DNA of 64,000 bases from Ryuthela nishihirai (Eukaryota; Arthropoda; Arachnida; Araneae; Heptathelidae): positions 44,486,307-44,550,306 of the forward strand of contig JAWZYU010000020.1 of the NCBI GenBank assembly GCA_038380435.1, given 5' to 3'. Made by a program: the position numbers and the translations under genes. Below the pieces are notes generated by a model, which made no database searches, was not told the origin of the DNA, and was given only the letters and a program-made list of their open reading frames with translations. Shown here piece by piece: positions 43,135 through 53,949 of this stretch. Every line of letters begins with the position of its first letter. Position 1 is the first letter of the stretch.

Positions 43135-44146
43135 AAGCATCCATCGGCTACGAAAGACTGCGGAATTTAGTTCTCCAAAGGCATCTGTCCTGAGCTATAT
43201 CTGCTGTATCTGGCCACTGCAGACCAATTCTAACAAGATTCTGTTTGACAAGGGCAGGGGGTGGCTCAGTCGGTAGCGCGCCAGGCTCGTAATCTGCAGT
43301 TCCTAGGTTCGAGTCCCACCTGGGACAGCGTTGATATTTATCTCCGCAAAATTCCCTGCCATGCCCTCGGTCAGTAGGAGACACCAATGGGCTTGGAAAG
43401 GGCCGTCCGGCAGATGAGACGTTAAGCCTTAGCCCCGTGTGCGGGTGAGTCTACCTGTGTACGTTGAAAAACACGGTGATGACCTTGGCGTAAGGCTACC
43501 ATCCTGCATCGTAACAGCTGTCCGGTGGGTCCCCTCCCCCTACCTTCTCTGAGCCTTTGGGTCCTTTAGAGCCATTTTCCATTTGGCCGATTGTGGACAA
43601 AAAGTGCCGCTGAAAGGTAAAACAACTCAACCTGTTTGTCGTCCTAGGTCTCCTCCTCTTTCTGATTCCTTTTGGCACATTGTTCATAACCCTATTCGCT
43701 AATCTATAGTTATGCATATAGGCAATATGACCAAATCAACGGAGTCTCTCTCTACACAATATGCTACCCAAAGGAGGTTGTCGACTCCTTTGCCTAACCT
43801 CATCATTACTTAAAACATTAAACTGCCGAATCCCAAAGATACTGCATAAGCATCTAGAATCAAAGGCATCAAGTTTCCTGTTCTATTGCTTACAATGGGT
43901 CCAAGTTTCACTACCATAAGTAACTCCAGAAAGAATCAAATTATTACACAGCCTAATTAATATTAATTAATGAATTAATAATTATTCTCTATAGATTCTT
44001 AAAAGTCCCAGCAGAAATCTCTATTCATCGTTTGTCTCATATGCCCATCACTAGTATCTGTTACATAACTTCCAAGATAATTGAACTGAGACACTTGCTC
44101 AAGGATGCAACCATTCAGATTAACTGAACCACAAACTGCCTAACCA
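43135..44146 (-). pseudogene. RTE-like LINE ORF2 C-terminal remnant, split by SINE-A
   Basis: Minus-strand translation gives ILEQVSQFNYLGSYVTD, then YGSETWTHCK, FDSRCLCSIFGIRQFN, RQPPLGSILCRERL, RLANRVMNNVPKGIRKRRRP and, past the SINE, QDRCLWRTKF. These are the successive conserved blocks downstream of the reverse transcriptase active site in RTE-like LINEs. Stops, a small AT-rich insertion (about 43960-43985) and the SINE make it dead. Confidence 0.83.
43250..43631 (+). mobile_element. SINE-A inside LINE remnant
   Basis: The near-identical CTGTTTGAC (43241-43249) and CTGTTTGTC (43632-43640) form the TSD. Removing the SINE restores continuity of the LINE reading frame, confirming the boundaries. 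Confidence 0.85.
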
Positions 44147-44995
44147 TATCATGTGATAGCCAATGAAATTAGGATATCTAGCTATTTTAGGACCTCAAAA
44201 TGTTGTTGATTGTCAATCTAACACGGATATTTAGTCAAGTCAATTTTTTCTTATTTTTAACTTAGGTTAATACATATTTAATTTTGGAAATTAACTTTAA
44301 TCGCAAGAGATAACTCGTTTCGTTGAATTAGCTACATTAGGACTTTCAAAAATGATATTGTACATAGCAGTAGGTCGCCTTATTATTACAGTTAGCTGTT
44401 TTAGATAGTAGGAAAACATCCAAGATTAAGTCATATTAAATGGTCGCCAGCCTATTTGAGTATGATTAGGATATTCAGCTAACTCAACTATGCAAAAGAA
44501 CCTGATTTAAATGTTCAAAAAGAGGAAAGTTGACATATCAGTTGATCACCATTTCGCCACTTTAGGCCTTCAAAACTGAGAAAGTTGGCATATCAGTCGG
44601 TCACCATTTAGCCACTTTAGGTCTTCAAAAGGGAGAAAGTTAGTAGATCAGTAGGTCAACATTTAGCCACTTAAGCCTTCAAAAAGGAGAAAGTTGACAG
44701 ATCAGTAGGTTACCATTTAGCCACTTTAAACCTTCAAAAAGGGGAAAGTTGGCATATCAGTTTGTTACCATTCTAATTGGTATATTTAACAATGATATGG
44801 TCGCTAACCTAATTGAGATATCTCGTTATGTATCTGCAAAACAGAAATGTGGACACAACAGATGGCTACTATCCTATATGTAACTATTTTATGTCTTCAA
44901 AAGACTAAAGTGTGAATATCAGTTGGTCGTCAATAAAATTGGGATACTTAGCTTCGCTAGATCTTCAAAACATAAATGTCAGATTGTCAAGTCTG

Positions 44996-45988
44996 AATTT
45001 ATTCCTAGACGTCACTGTAAACTATACATTTTGTATTCAAAATCACTCTTTCCTTTCACACGTAATTTCTTCATTCATTTCGTAACTCATATGTAAATCA
45101 TTTTGGCGATAATTTCATGACTTATCACAACATTATCACTTTTACCTTTCTCTGAAATTTGAATAAATTTTACCAAATATTTTTCGGGATATGCGCATTT
45201 TATTCATCCGTACTTAACTTTTGAGGAACAGCATATTTAGAAGTTTGTCTATTTTTTTTAAATATTCGTCAATATTAAACGAAACGTTTTAAAGTTGATC
45301 AACCTTGCTATTAAATATTCCAGCTATCATAACTATTTAAATACTAATCGAATATTGTTGAAATTCTAGACTTAGTTACACTGCAGATAGATCTTTAATT
45401 TTCCTTCAATCTTATTCGCATTAAAATGTTTATTCTTCAGGAAATTAGTTTCCTAATTTTGCTTTTCATTCTCATAATACGAAAATTGTTTAACGTTTGT
45501 GAGAGCTCCGTGTAAAACGATATATAACATAATATCATCATCATAATGCATGATATCCGTGTCCACATCCATGGAGGGATGGGGGATCAGGGCATCTGCC
45601 AACAATGCATCTCTTCCAAGGCATACTGACGTAACTCTTGGCAGACTCTAGAGCGCAGGTTGCTTCGTTCTTTGTTGGCTAGAACTTAATTATTGCATAA
45701 ATTACTGAAAAAAGTTTTTTCACCCCCAGTTTAATTTCATTTGAACAGATTTCGGACCCTGTAATTCCCCAAATATTTGACCGTCCCAAATTTCGTCCAG
45801 GTTTCAGATGTGTATACCTATAATAGAACGCAACTGAAACGTTGAAATTTTTTCCCTTAATTTTATATTTCATCCTTTTAAAATTTTAATTTAATATTTT
45901 TCGCACCTACCCCCCCCCCCCCCCCCACCCACTTCTTGTAACTACCTAACACACTTGACTTCCCAGTCCAAATTTTCCCTACGGATTT
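44996..45988. other. AT-rich stretch
   Basis: Mostly featureless. Phrases around 45340-45420 (CTAATCGAATATTGTTGAAA) resemble the interior of the long-inverted-repeat element, so a decayed third copy is possible. A pure C-run lies at about 45909-45927. Confidence 0.35.
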
Positions 45989-46370
45989 GGGGCAGGGGTG
46001 GCTCAGTCGGTAGCGCGCCAGGCTCGTAATCTGTAGTTACCAGGTTCGAGTCCCAGCTGGGTCAGCGTTGAGATTTATCTCCCCAAAATTCCCGCCCTGC
46101 CCACGGTCAGTAGGGGACACCGATGGGCTTGGAAAGGCCGCCGTCCGTCGGATGGGACGTTAAGCCGTGCCCCCGTGTGCGGGAGAGCCATACCCTGTGC
46201 ACGTTAAAGAACACGCTGGATGGCCTTGACGGGAGGCTACCATCTGTCTCCCAACAGCTGTTCCAGTGGGTCCCCTCCCCCAACCTTCTCTGGGCCTTCG
46301 GGGTCCATGTGACCTGGCCATTTAGCCCGTGGTGTGCAAAAAAGTGCCGCTCAGAGGTAAAACAACCCAA
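45989..46370 (+). mobile_element. SINE-A, young, full length
   Basis: TSD CCCTACGGATTT (45977-45988 and 46371-46382). Head, body and tail are all intact apart from GGGGCAGGGG at the start. It is among the least-changed copies here. Confidence 0.94.
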
Positions 46371-46526
46371 CCCTACGGATTTACCACGCATTGCATTAAA
46401 AAACGAGAAACTCTATCTATGACAAAACTCGAGTTCGAGTTTAAACCAAATTAAAATCATATTCATTTTACGTATCAAGATTAGGTTGAATTTCAATGCG
46501 AAAAATCAAAAAATGAAATTACTAGA

Positions 46527-46945
46527 GGTTGGGTAGTTTTACCTCTGAGCAGCCCTTTCGTGCACACAGTGGGTTAAATTGTCAGGTCACAAAGATCCCA
46601 AGGTCTCAGTGACCTTGGGATCTTTGTGACCTGACAGTGGAATCATGGATCTCACTGACCTTGGAATCTTTGTGACCCACTGAACACCTCTTAGGAAATA
46701 GATGGTAGCTTCCGTCAAGACTATTCAGTGTGTTCTTTAACATGCATGGAGTATAGATCTCCCGCACACTTAGCCACGTTTTAACGTTCCATCCGACTCA
46801 CGACGGTCTTTCCTAGCCCATCTACTGGCCTAGGGAAGGAAGTTTTGCGGAGATAAATCTCAACGCTGGCTCAGGTGGAACCCGAACCTGGGAACTGCGG
46901 ATTATGAACCTGGCGCTCTCCCGACTGAGCCCTCCTCCGCCCCAA
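46527..46945 (-). mobile_element. SINE-A with a local inverted duplication
   Basis: The minus-strand copy runs from tail (GAGGTTGGGTAGTTTTACCT) to head (CCGACTGAGCCCTCCTCCGC). In its 3' third there is a perfect 26-bp inverted repeat with a 5-bp spacer (46580-46605 and 46611-46636), then a further partial direct copy (46650-46683). Confidence 0.82.
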
Positions 46946-47164
46946 AATTGTAAGAGAAGAACTTTTAGAGTCTGAAGCTTTAAGCAATTTAGAGTTGTAC
47001 GACAGACCAATCACTACAAACTTAGTGAAGAGCCACTAGAAAACAATGTGTTCTTCTATGGCCGCACAAAAAATGCTTTATTTAAAAATGAAAACACACA
47101 TTTGATCTTCCTTATGTCTCCTAATACCCATAGAGTGGGTGGACTGAGAAGAATTAGTTACACC

Positions 47165-47257
47165 AACCTTCTCTGAGCCCTCGGGGTCCTTGTGACCTAG
47201 CCATTTAGCCTACTGTGTGCGCAAAAGTGCCGCTCAGAGGTAAAACAACCCAACCCT
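47165..47257 (+). mobile_element. SINE-A, 3' end only
   Basis: It starts abruptly at CCAACCTTCTCTGAGCCCTC and ends with the normal AAAACAACCCAACCC tail. It is a strongly 5'-truncated insertion or a leftover. Confidence 0.8.
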
Positions 47258-47379
47258 TTTCAAAACAGAACTGAAACTAGAAAAAAAATAAAAGATTTGC
47301 TTTGATATTTTGAACAGGTTTTATATAGCGTATATTTTATCTCTCCGCTTCCCACAGAAATGAATAAAGTTGAAAGAAA

Positions 47380-47860
47380 CAAAAATACACCAAAATCAGC
47401 TGAGCGATAAACTCAAAGAACTGATGAAATTAGTCTAAAGCACATCACGTACCTCAAGAAATTCAATACCTGCTTGTTGTTCAGTTATCTCGAACACATC
47501 GCTTCCTCCATGCAAGATATTAAGAGCGAAGTTCCTGTCTTTCAGTCTGCCAAGCTCATACAGGCCGAGGGTTTGCTTCTTCCCTTGCTAACATCTGCAT
47601 CGAGGCAGCTGCAATTTGTTTGTACCAAGTGCAGCTCAGATTTCTACCTGATGAAGATCGGCACTTGGTATAAGGCGCAGACCTTGCAGAATGCATCAAA
47701 TATTTAAGTACGAACCGGCTACTTCTTGCTAGGTAATCCTCTTTCTGCAAGAAGCTCATGTAAATTTCATATCTTTCTGAAAACAATTCTCTCTCTCACG
47801 TAGTGGGTAATATGCTCCAAGCTCCAGCACACACTGGTCTTGTGTCAGGTGAAATCAGCT
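47380..47860 (-). other. Candidate coding exon region, unrecognised
   Basis: Moderately GC-rich single-copy sequence. One minus-strand frame (about 47585 down to 47457) reads QGKKQTLGLYELGRLKDRNF then ALNILHGGSDVFEITEQQAG and IEFLE, ending CTTGAG immediately before GTACGT, a good donor. The upstream end is a TAG, preceded by no convincing pyrimidine tract, and other frames here are open too. I recognise no family. If it is an exon its exit phase is 0, so it could not splice directly to the channel exon, which needs phase 1. Confidence 0.22.
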
Positions 47861-48184
47861 TTCGTAACCTGTGATAAATTGATTGATATCTGTTATTAAT
47901 TGAGGAATTGTATTTATGGAACAAATAGTATGTACAGCACTCCCTGTTTAATTCCCTCAAAGTGGGAATGAATTTCCAGTCATATTTGTTCTATATACGC
48001 CGAAGTAATAAATAGAAATCTGTATTGCACGAGGAAGGACGGTTTTGTTGCTTAAATATTCAGCTATATCCTATGAAAGATAAATTATTTTGCAAAGAAT
48101 CGGGGAATTTTACATCATAGTATTAATGCTGCGAGCAGGAACCATAAAAAGCATAGGCAGTGATAGTTTTGCGAATGATAAAAG

Positions 48185-48262
48185 TAGTGCTACTTAGAAA
48201 ATATAAATATTAGTGCTACTTAGAAAATATAAATATTAGTGCTACTTAGAAAATATAAATAT
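48185..48262. repeat. 26-bp tandem repeat, 3 copies
   Basis: The unit AGTGCTACTTAGAAAATATA followed by AATATT is repeated three times without visible change. Confidence 0.9.
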
Positions 48263-48477
48263 TCAAAAACTAAAATATGATTTGGTAGACGTGAAAATTT
48301 TTCCATCTTTCTGAAGTCAGTGAAAGTCAGAAGACAATTTTCTTAATGATCGTAAATATTAAAACCAAATGGATCCAGAGAAAAATTTAGGGGTGGGCGT
48401 AGCCAAGAGAAATGGACCAGAATGTCAGCCTTTATTTCTACTAAATCTAAACCTGTCTTTGCTGAGAAAGTGGACAG

Positions 48478-48620
48478 CTATGGTGCTGGAAAGGCCGCCG
48501 TCCGCCATATGGGGCGTTCAACCGTGTGCATGAGAGCTATAACCTGTGTACGCAAAAAAGCTCTTTGGATGGCCTTGACGGGATGTTCCCATCTGTCTCC
48601 TAATAGCTGTCCCTTTCCCC
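48478..48620 (+). mobile_element. SINE-A body fragment
   Basis: It covers TGGAAAGGCCGCCGTCCGCC through CCCATCTGTCTCCTAATAGC, with decayed ends and no head or tail. Confidence 0.7.
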
Positions 48621-49785
48621 TAAAAAACTCTGAGATATATTTTCTTCTCGTTGTTTCTTTTTTTTTATTAAAAGATTGGCATTTTGTAAAGAATGTCCGA
48701 TGTGAGAATTTAAACTGATAAAAATAGAAAGGAGAGAAGATTTGTTTCAATCTAGAAAGTAAGAAAAAAACCTTTCTAAAGCTGTCAGCAGACTGCTCAA
48801 GATCTTCCTTGATCATCTTCCAACATCAGCTTTTAAATATCTTCCAAATAAAGCCATCTTAATTTATTAAGTAATCTTTCCCGTCGTCATATACTAATTT
48901 ACAATTCTAAATTGTTCAAAAGGCACTCCGATTATTTGACGCAGTACTTCATTTTCCCCTTGGCATTTAAAGAATCTCAAAAAAAAAAATTATTTATAGC
49001 GATATCAAGAAAACATTTCTTTTTCTGTGAAATAAAACGTTAACGCGAATACTACCCCTGAACGACAACCAGTTCTCTCCGCACACACCATAAATAATGT
49101 TTAATGATCATTTTAAATTTCTTACTCAATTTATTAAAGTAAACATTTTACTTTAATTCTCATGTTCCCTGTTCGGAGTTTTGTTAATGGTGTTAAGTCC
49201 TAATCTTCAGTTATTTACTATTGATAAACAGCATTTCGATTAGTTCCCTTGTTGTTAGAAGAAACATGCATCCTAATTCTTGTCAAATTCAATCACCATG
49301 TAAGGTACTCAGAAAAGAGAAGAATAAGTTTTGCAACCTTAAATAGAGTCTTTTTTTTCTTGTAATACTCCCGAAAGCAGGATCTGGTGCCATATAGGTA
49401 ATTAGGTCTTCCATTACATTGCGTCACCAAAGCTTTTAGTGGTTAAGAGTTTTTTTTTTTTCGTTTTCGTTTAGTAATATTTTGATCACAGCATTCTAGG
49501 GATTATCGATATTTTGTTCAGTAGAAATGTTTTCTGTCAGGAAAAATGTTGTTTAAATTTTATTTTATTCAGGTGAGAGGTTTTTAAAAACCTTTTTCCG
49601 TCTCAGATATTGAAATTGGGATTCAGAGTCGAAAAATTGACGACGTGAAGATCGTAATTTGTTTGTAAAAAAAATATTGGAATACAATTTCGTTTCAATC
49701 TTTTACTCCTGAATTCATTTGGCTGATTCGAGAAAAACCTTTAACATTCATACTATTATTTAAGGGTTATGTTTAAGGGATATTA
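48621..49785. other. AT-rich stretch, nothing recognised
   Basis: No feature was seen between the SINE fragment and the TA that flanks the Tc1-like element. Confidence 0.35.
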
Positions 49786-51010
49786 TACACTGAAGGCCCA
49801 TTGAATTAGAGATAGGAGACGTTATCCAAATTCAGAACCGCAAGTCTCGCATTTGCACACATGCGTGGCTGAATATCTTATCATATATAGCTGTCAGCTT
49901 TGGTTTCCCCCAAGCATTCGTCGTGAGAAGCTTAATGGGAAAGGCGTGGAATTTAGATGGATAGGTGCCCGACGGATGGGACACTCGATCTCCAAAATTG
50001 TCAACGAACTTGGATTTTCTCGTACGACAGTTTGAAGGGTGTTCCGGGAATATCAAAATCCAGCAAAAAAACAAGCACCCGGACAAATTGCAAAGGACAA
50101 CCAGCCTTGAATGATCTTCATGGACAACCAGCCTTGAATGATCTTGAGTGGGTTTCGCCGTCTGACCCGCATCGTACGTACCGATAGGGGCCAGACATTA
50201 TCTGAAATCACCTCCCATCTGAACGCTGGTTCCTGCTGGGAAGTCAGTGCACGGACCGTACAACGCTCACTTCATCAACATGGCTTCGGGAGCCGCCGAC
50301 TTACGAGAGTCCCACTTCTAACGGCACAACACCAGGCTCAACGGCTTGCCTTGCCTAAAGAACATCGAAACTGGACTATCGAAAATTGGCAACGAATAGC
50401 CTGGAGTGATGAATCCCGATTTAAACCATCACGCCGATGGGAGGCTGAGGGTATGGCGCCAACCCCATGAATCCTGCATGTCAGGTTGGAACAATACAAG
50501 CTGGTGGTGACTCAGTGATGGCCTGGGGTGTTTTCAGTTGGACGTCTGTGGGACCTTTGGTACTTGTACCGATGACTCTCAATGCATCCCGGTAGGTAGA
50601 ACTCGTGGCTGACTATTTACACCCATTTACGGCCATCATGCATTCCAATGGAGATGGCGTCTACCATCAAAACAACTGTTCATCTCACAGGTCCAGGTTG
50701 GCTACTGCATGGTTGCAGGAGCATTCTGCTGACTTTGAAATAATGAATTGGCCACCTAGAAGCCCAGATTTAAATCCCATCGAAAATCTGTGGGATACCG
50801 TCGAGCAGAGTGTTCGGACCCGTGTCCCATCAGTGACGACCTTGAGAGAATTGTGGACAGCTCTGGAGGATGCATGGATTGCCATACCTGTGGAACATTT
50901 ACGCAAGCTTGTGGAGTCCTTGTCTCGTCATGTGGCAGCCATTATCAGGGCCAGAGGGAATGCAACAGGTTTCTAGATTGCTATCCCTAATTCAATGGCA
51001 CTTCAGTGTG
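49786..51010 (+). mobile_element. Tc1-like element 2, broken
   Basis: Inverted ends TACACTGAAGGCCCATTGAA and (minus strand) CACACTGAAGTGCCATTGAA, continuing TTAG(A/G)GATAG, are flanked by TA (49784-49785 and 51011-51012). Length is 1225 bp. A 24-bp direct duplication (GGACAACCAGCCTTGAATGA, about 50096 and 50122) lies inside the gene. Confidence 0.92.
49928..50975 (+). pseudogene. Tc1-like transposase (DD36E spacing), inactivated
   Basis: The N-terminal helix-turn-helix is visible as RRMGHSISKIVNELGFSRTT (49971-50032). The second DNA-binding half is TLSEITSHLNAGSCWEVSAR (about 50195-50255). The first catalytic Asp lies in RIAWSDESRF (about 50395-50422). The second Asp position has become Asn (YHQNNCSSH, about 50662-50688). 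The Glu is in PDLNPIENLW (about 50767-50796), 36 residues on. Stops at about 50036, 50107 and 50468 and frameshifts add to the damage. Confidence 0.87.
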
Positions 51011-51012
51011 TA

Positions 51013-51674
51013 TTATACTATTGTTTTTAGCTCCAGTTCCGTAGGCACCCCATTGATCGATTTTTGGCGATTTTACGGAAACATGCGGTAACGAGATTAT
51101 GAGCAAGTTTTTGATTTACGACTTTACTGACGACCTTATATTTATGTCTATTTTTACTCTCTACGACCTTATATTTTATGTCTATTTTTATAATGCTGCC
51201 GGCGGATTCCCATAAAACAAAAATTCATGATTATGCGATTAAATATTTATAAAATTTTAATATAAGCTAATTAACACAAATGGTGCATATTCCACATCGC
51301 CACTGTTCGAAGAACAACGAGTGATAAAAATGGCGACTGTTACGAGCAAGCGGAATAATGAATATTTATAATTATTTTATGATAAATATTCAGAAGAACA
51401 AGATTAAATTCTCGAATTCTCATTTCATATGAATTCGTCGGCTGCATTAAGAAAACAAATCATCAAAATATATATGAACCCAGAAGTAGTGATTCAGTAA
51501 AGTGTGGAATCAAAAAATAGCTCATCTCTCGTTAACGCAAGTTTCTGGAAAAACGTCGAAACTGTTCACTGGGTGTCTGCGGAACTTGAGGTTTGTTTTA
51601 AAAAGACTACTAAAGGAAATGAATAAAAATTAGTTGTTGCCCTGTTTGGAGAGTATAATTTCCAGTATGAAATA
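51013..51674. other. AT-rich spacer
   Basis: A short direct duplication of GACCTTATATTTATGTCTAT-like sequence lies at 51130-51190. Nothing else was recognised. Confidence 0.35.
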
Positions 51675-51973
51675 CAGTCGCTCAAAAAAGTATCCGAACA
51701 CTATGGTTGATTACAGAATTCAGAAAAAATATCTGGCAAACGATTCTTTTAGAAATTAGTGATCTAGCAACCTTCGTGTCACGTGATTACAGAATTCAGG
51801 AAAAATATCTGGAGCGTGTACAGCAACTGTACACGCTCCAGTTACCGTTCACAGCAAACTGGAGCGTGTGCAGTTACTGCACACGTTCCAGTTTGCTGTG
51901 AACGGTAACTGCACACGCTCAATATTTCCGTGAGTGAGCCCACACGATCTAGTATCAAAACAATATGACCACC
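51675..51973. mobile_element. Palindromic MITE copy 4, rearranged, with nested hairpins
   Basis: The left arm is complete (CAGTCGCTCAAAAAAGTATC to GTCACGTGA). Instead of the mirrored right arm comes a second piece of left-arm sequence (TTACAGAATTCAGGAAAAAT), then two hairpins: 15-bp arms at 51809-51823/51827-51841 and 33-bp arms with one mismatch at 51841-51873/51877-51909. No right terminus is present. Confidence 0.75.
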
Positions 51974-51975
51974 TA

Positions 51976-52189
51976 CAGTCGCTCAAAAAAGTATCCGAAC
52001 ACTATGGTTGATTAAAGAATTCAGGAAAAATATCTGGCACCGATTTTTTTAGAAATTAGTGATCTGGCAACCTTCGTGTCACGTGACACGAAGGTTGTCA
52101 GATCACTATTTTCTAAAAAAAATCGTTGCCAGATATTTTTTCTGAATTCTGTAATCAACCATAGTGTTCGGATATTTTTTGAGTGACTG
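51976..52189. mobile_element. Palindromic MITE copy 5, complete
   Basis: This is the only full copy (214 bp): CAGTCGCTCAAAAAAGTATC at the left and GAGTGACTG at the right, flanked by TA. The two halves are almost perfect complements meeting at CCTTCGTGTCACGTGACACG. The interior has no coding sequence. A single strand would fold into one hairpin of about 105 bp. Confidence 0.93.
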
Positions 52190-52312
52190 TATACCTGAAC
52201 GGCTGATAAGCGAAAAGTGGTTTAGCTTGAAGAGAGGAAAGAATTCATATAAACGAAAATTTTGTTAAATATGGGAAAAAGTGACTAACAATGCACAGTT
52301 TTACTTTTTTTA

Positions 52313-53303
52313 TATGTAGTGGTTTCCATAAATTAAGGCACAGCTCTGTGTTATGCCAATGGGAAGCTAAGGTACGAAACTCTGTAATTTCTAAAATAAG
52401 CAGGGGCGGGGGTGACTTAGTCGGTAGCGCGCCAGGCTCGTAATCTGTAGTTCCCAGGTTCGAGTCCCAGATGGGTCAGCGTTGAGATTTATCGCCGCAA
52501 AATTCCCCGCCCTGCCCACGATCAATAGGGGACACTGATGGGCTTGGAAAGGTCGCCGTCCGTCGGATGGGACGTTAAGCCGTGGCCCCGTGTGCGGGAG
52601 AGCCATACCCTGTGCACGTTAAAGAACACGCTGAATGGCCTTGACGGGAGGCTACCATCTGTCTCCCAACAGCTGTTCCAGTGGGTCCCCTCCACCAACC
52701 TTCTCTGAGCCTTCGGGGTCCATGTGACCTGGCCATTTAGCCCATAGTGTGCAAAAGAGTGCCGCTCAGAGGTAAAACAACCCAACAACTCTAAAATAAG
52801 CGCTTTTTGGGGGGGGGGGGGGTTTGCTTTGAAAAATGTGAATAAAAGTGAATTTGAATAAAGACCTCAATATCTCTATTTAAAACGATTTTTGTATAGT
52901 ATTTAATGAGTTATGGGAGTTGGAATATTTAACAATAACAATATCACTCTTAAGAAACCGATACAAAACTGATGAATAATGAAAGAATTCTTTACACAAA
53001 CTTCTAAAACACACACTTATTTTATTGACCACCTTTATACAATACTTATTCACTAAGTTTTAACTTCTAAAGTCACTTTTTGTGACTGTAATTGCTATTG
53101 TCAAATATTCAAACTTCCATAAATCATTAAATATTGAACGAATAGTTGAAAATCGAGATATTGATACATTTGATTGAGATCTTTATCTGCAATCACATTT
53201 TTCTAAACAAAAAACTAATTTTAGAAGTTATATAGCTTCGATGTTAGTTCCCTATTGATATAAATTAGGGCCGTGCCTTCACTTATGGAAATCAGTGCAT
53301 AAT
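52313..53303. mobile_element. Long-inverted-repeat element, copy 2, with nested SINE-A
   Basis: Left end TGTAGTGGTTTCCATAAATT and right end (minus strand) TGCACTGATTTCCATAAGTG are flanked by TA. Arms of about 200 bp carry matched blocks in inverted order: AAGGCACAGCTC/AAGGCACGGCCC, AATGGGAAGCTAA/AATAGGGAACTAAC, ATAAAGACCTCAAT/ATAAAGATCTCAAT and GTATTTAATGAGTTATGGGA/CAATATTTAATGATTTATGG. About 600 bp without the SINE. There is no coding sequence. TA flanks and a CACTG-like end suggest Tc1/mariner mobilisation. Confidence 0.8.
52402..52789 (+). mobile_element. SINE-A nested in long-inverted-repeat element
   Basis: TSD TCTAAAATAAGC (52390-52401 and 52790-52801), lying in the left arm of the host element. 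It starts AGGGGCGGGGGTGACTTAG. A G-run of about 14 follows the right TSD (about 52809-52822). Confidence 0.93.
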
Positions 53304-53949
53304 AAGTATCTGTTTGTGTTACATTTCTATTTTTCATAAGGATAACAATAATGTTTATGCATTTTCCATACAACTTTAATGATGTAACTATTATTTATGC
53401 ATAGGCTAATGACCAAGAATATCATTTAAATACAATAATTAACCATTAGGTCCTTTTATTCATACTTAGATACCATTCTGTTTTATATTAAGTGAACTTT
53501 GTACGTTTGTGTATAAATTTTTGACCTCTGGAACCATTTAAAATTTATAACATGGGAAGAAATGTATAATTAATTTTCGTTTTAAGAGCTTTCTCTTTGT
53601 GAACAGTTTTGGGGGAAAGAATTTAATTCTTAACCTAATTTAAAAACTCTAATTATATTTGGGCAACGTCCATTATATTGGAAAGCTATATTATGAACAA
53701 AGTAAAGCTGGATTTTCCTGACGGTACATTTCGTTTGTTCTTTGAAATTGTTCAGTGAATCTTCTTACCTTACCCAGTCATGAAATTTGGGAAAAATTTT
53801 TAATCTAGTCATTTAGTTAACTTAAAATTGCTGCTGAAACTTTAAGATCTCAGTCGTTACCTTTCTGGATCGATATTCTACTCTGAGCTTTAAACCAAAC
53901 TTTATCGCTTCTTTTCTAATAAATCTTTCTTTTTTTTTATCCATGAAGA
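53304..53949. other. AT-rich stretch, nothing recognised
   Basis: No feature recognised. Confidence 0.35.

Larger units (their letters stand above)
41791..44995. repeat. ~65-bp degenerate satellite, interrupted
   Basis: The consensus-like phrase is CATATCAGTTGGTCGCCAAC, then CTAATTGGGATATTTAGCTA, then CTTTAGGACTTCAAAAGAGG AAAGTGG. It recurs every 55-70 bases at 41840-42110, 42300-42400, 42965-43115 and 44155-44990. A better-preserved run lies at about 44520-44760. SINE-B, a long-inverted-repeat element and an RTE-like LINE piece have been inserted into it. Confidence 0.75.
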
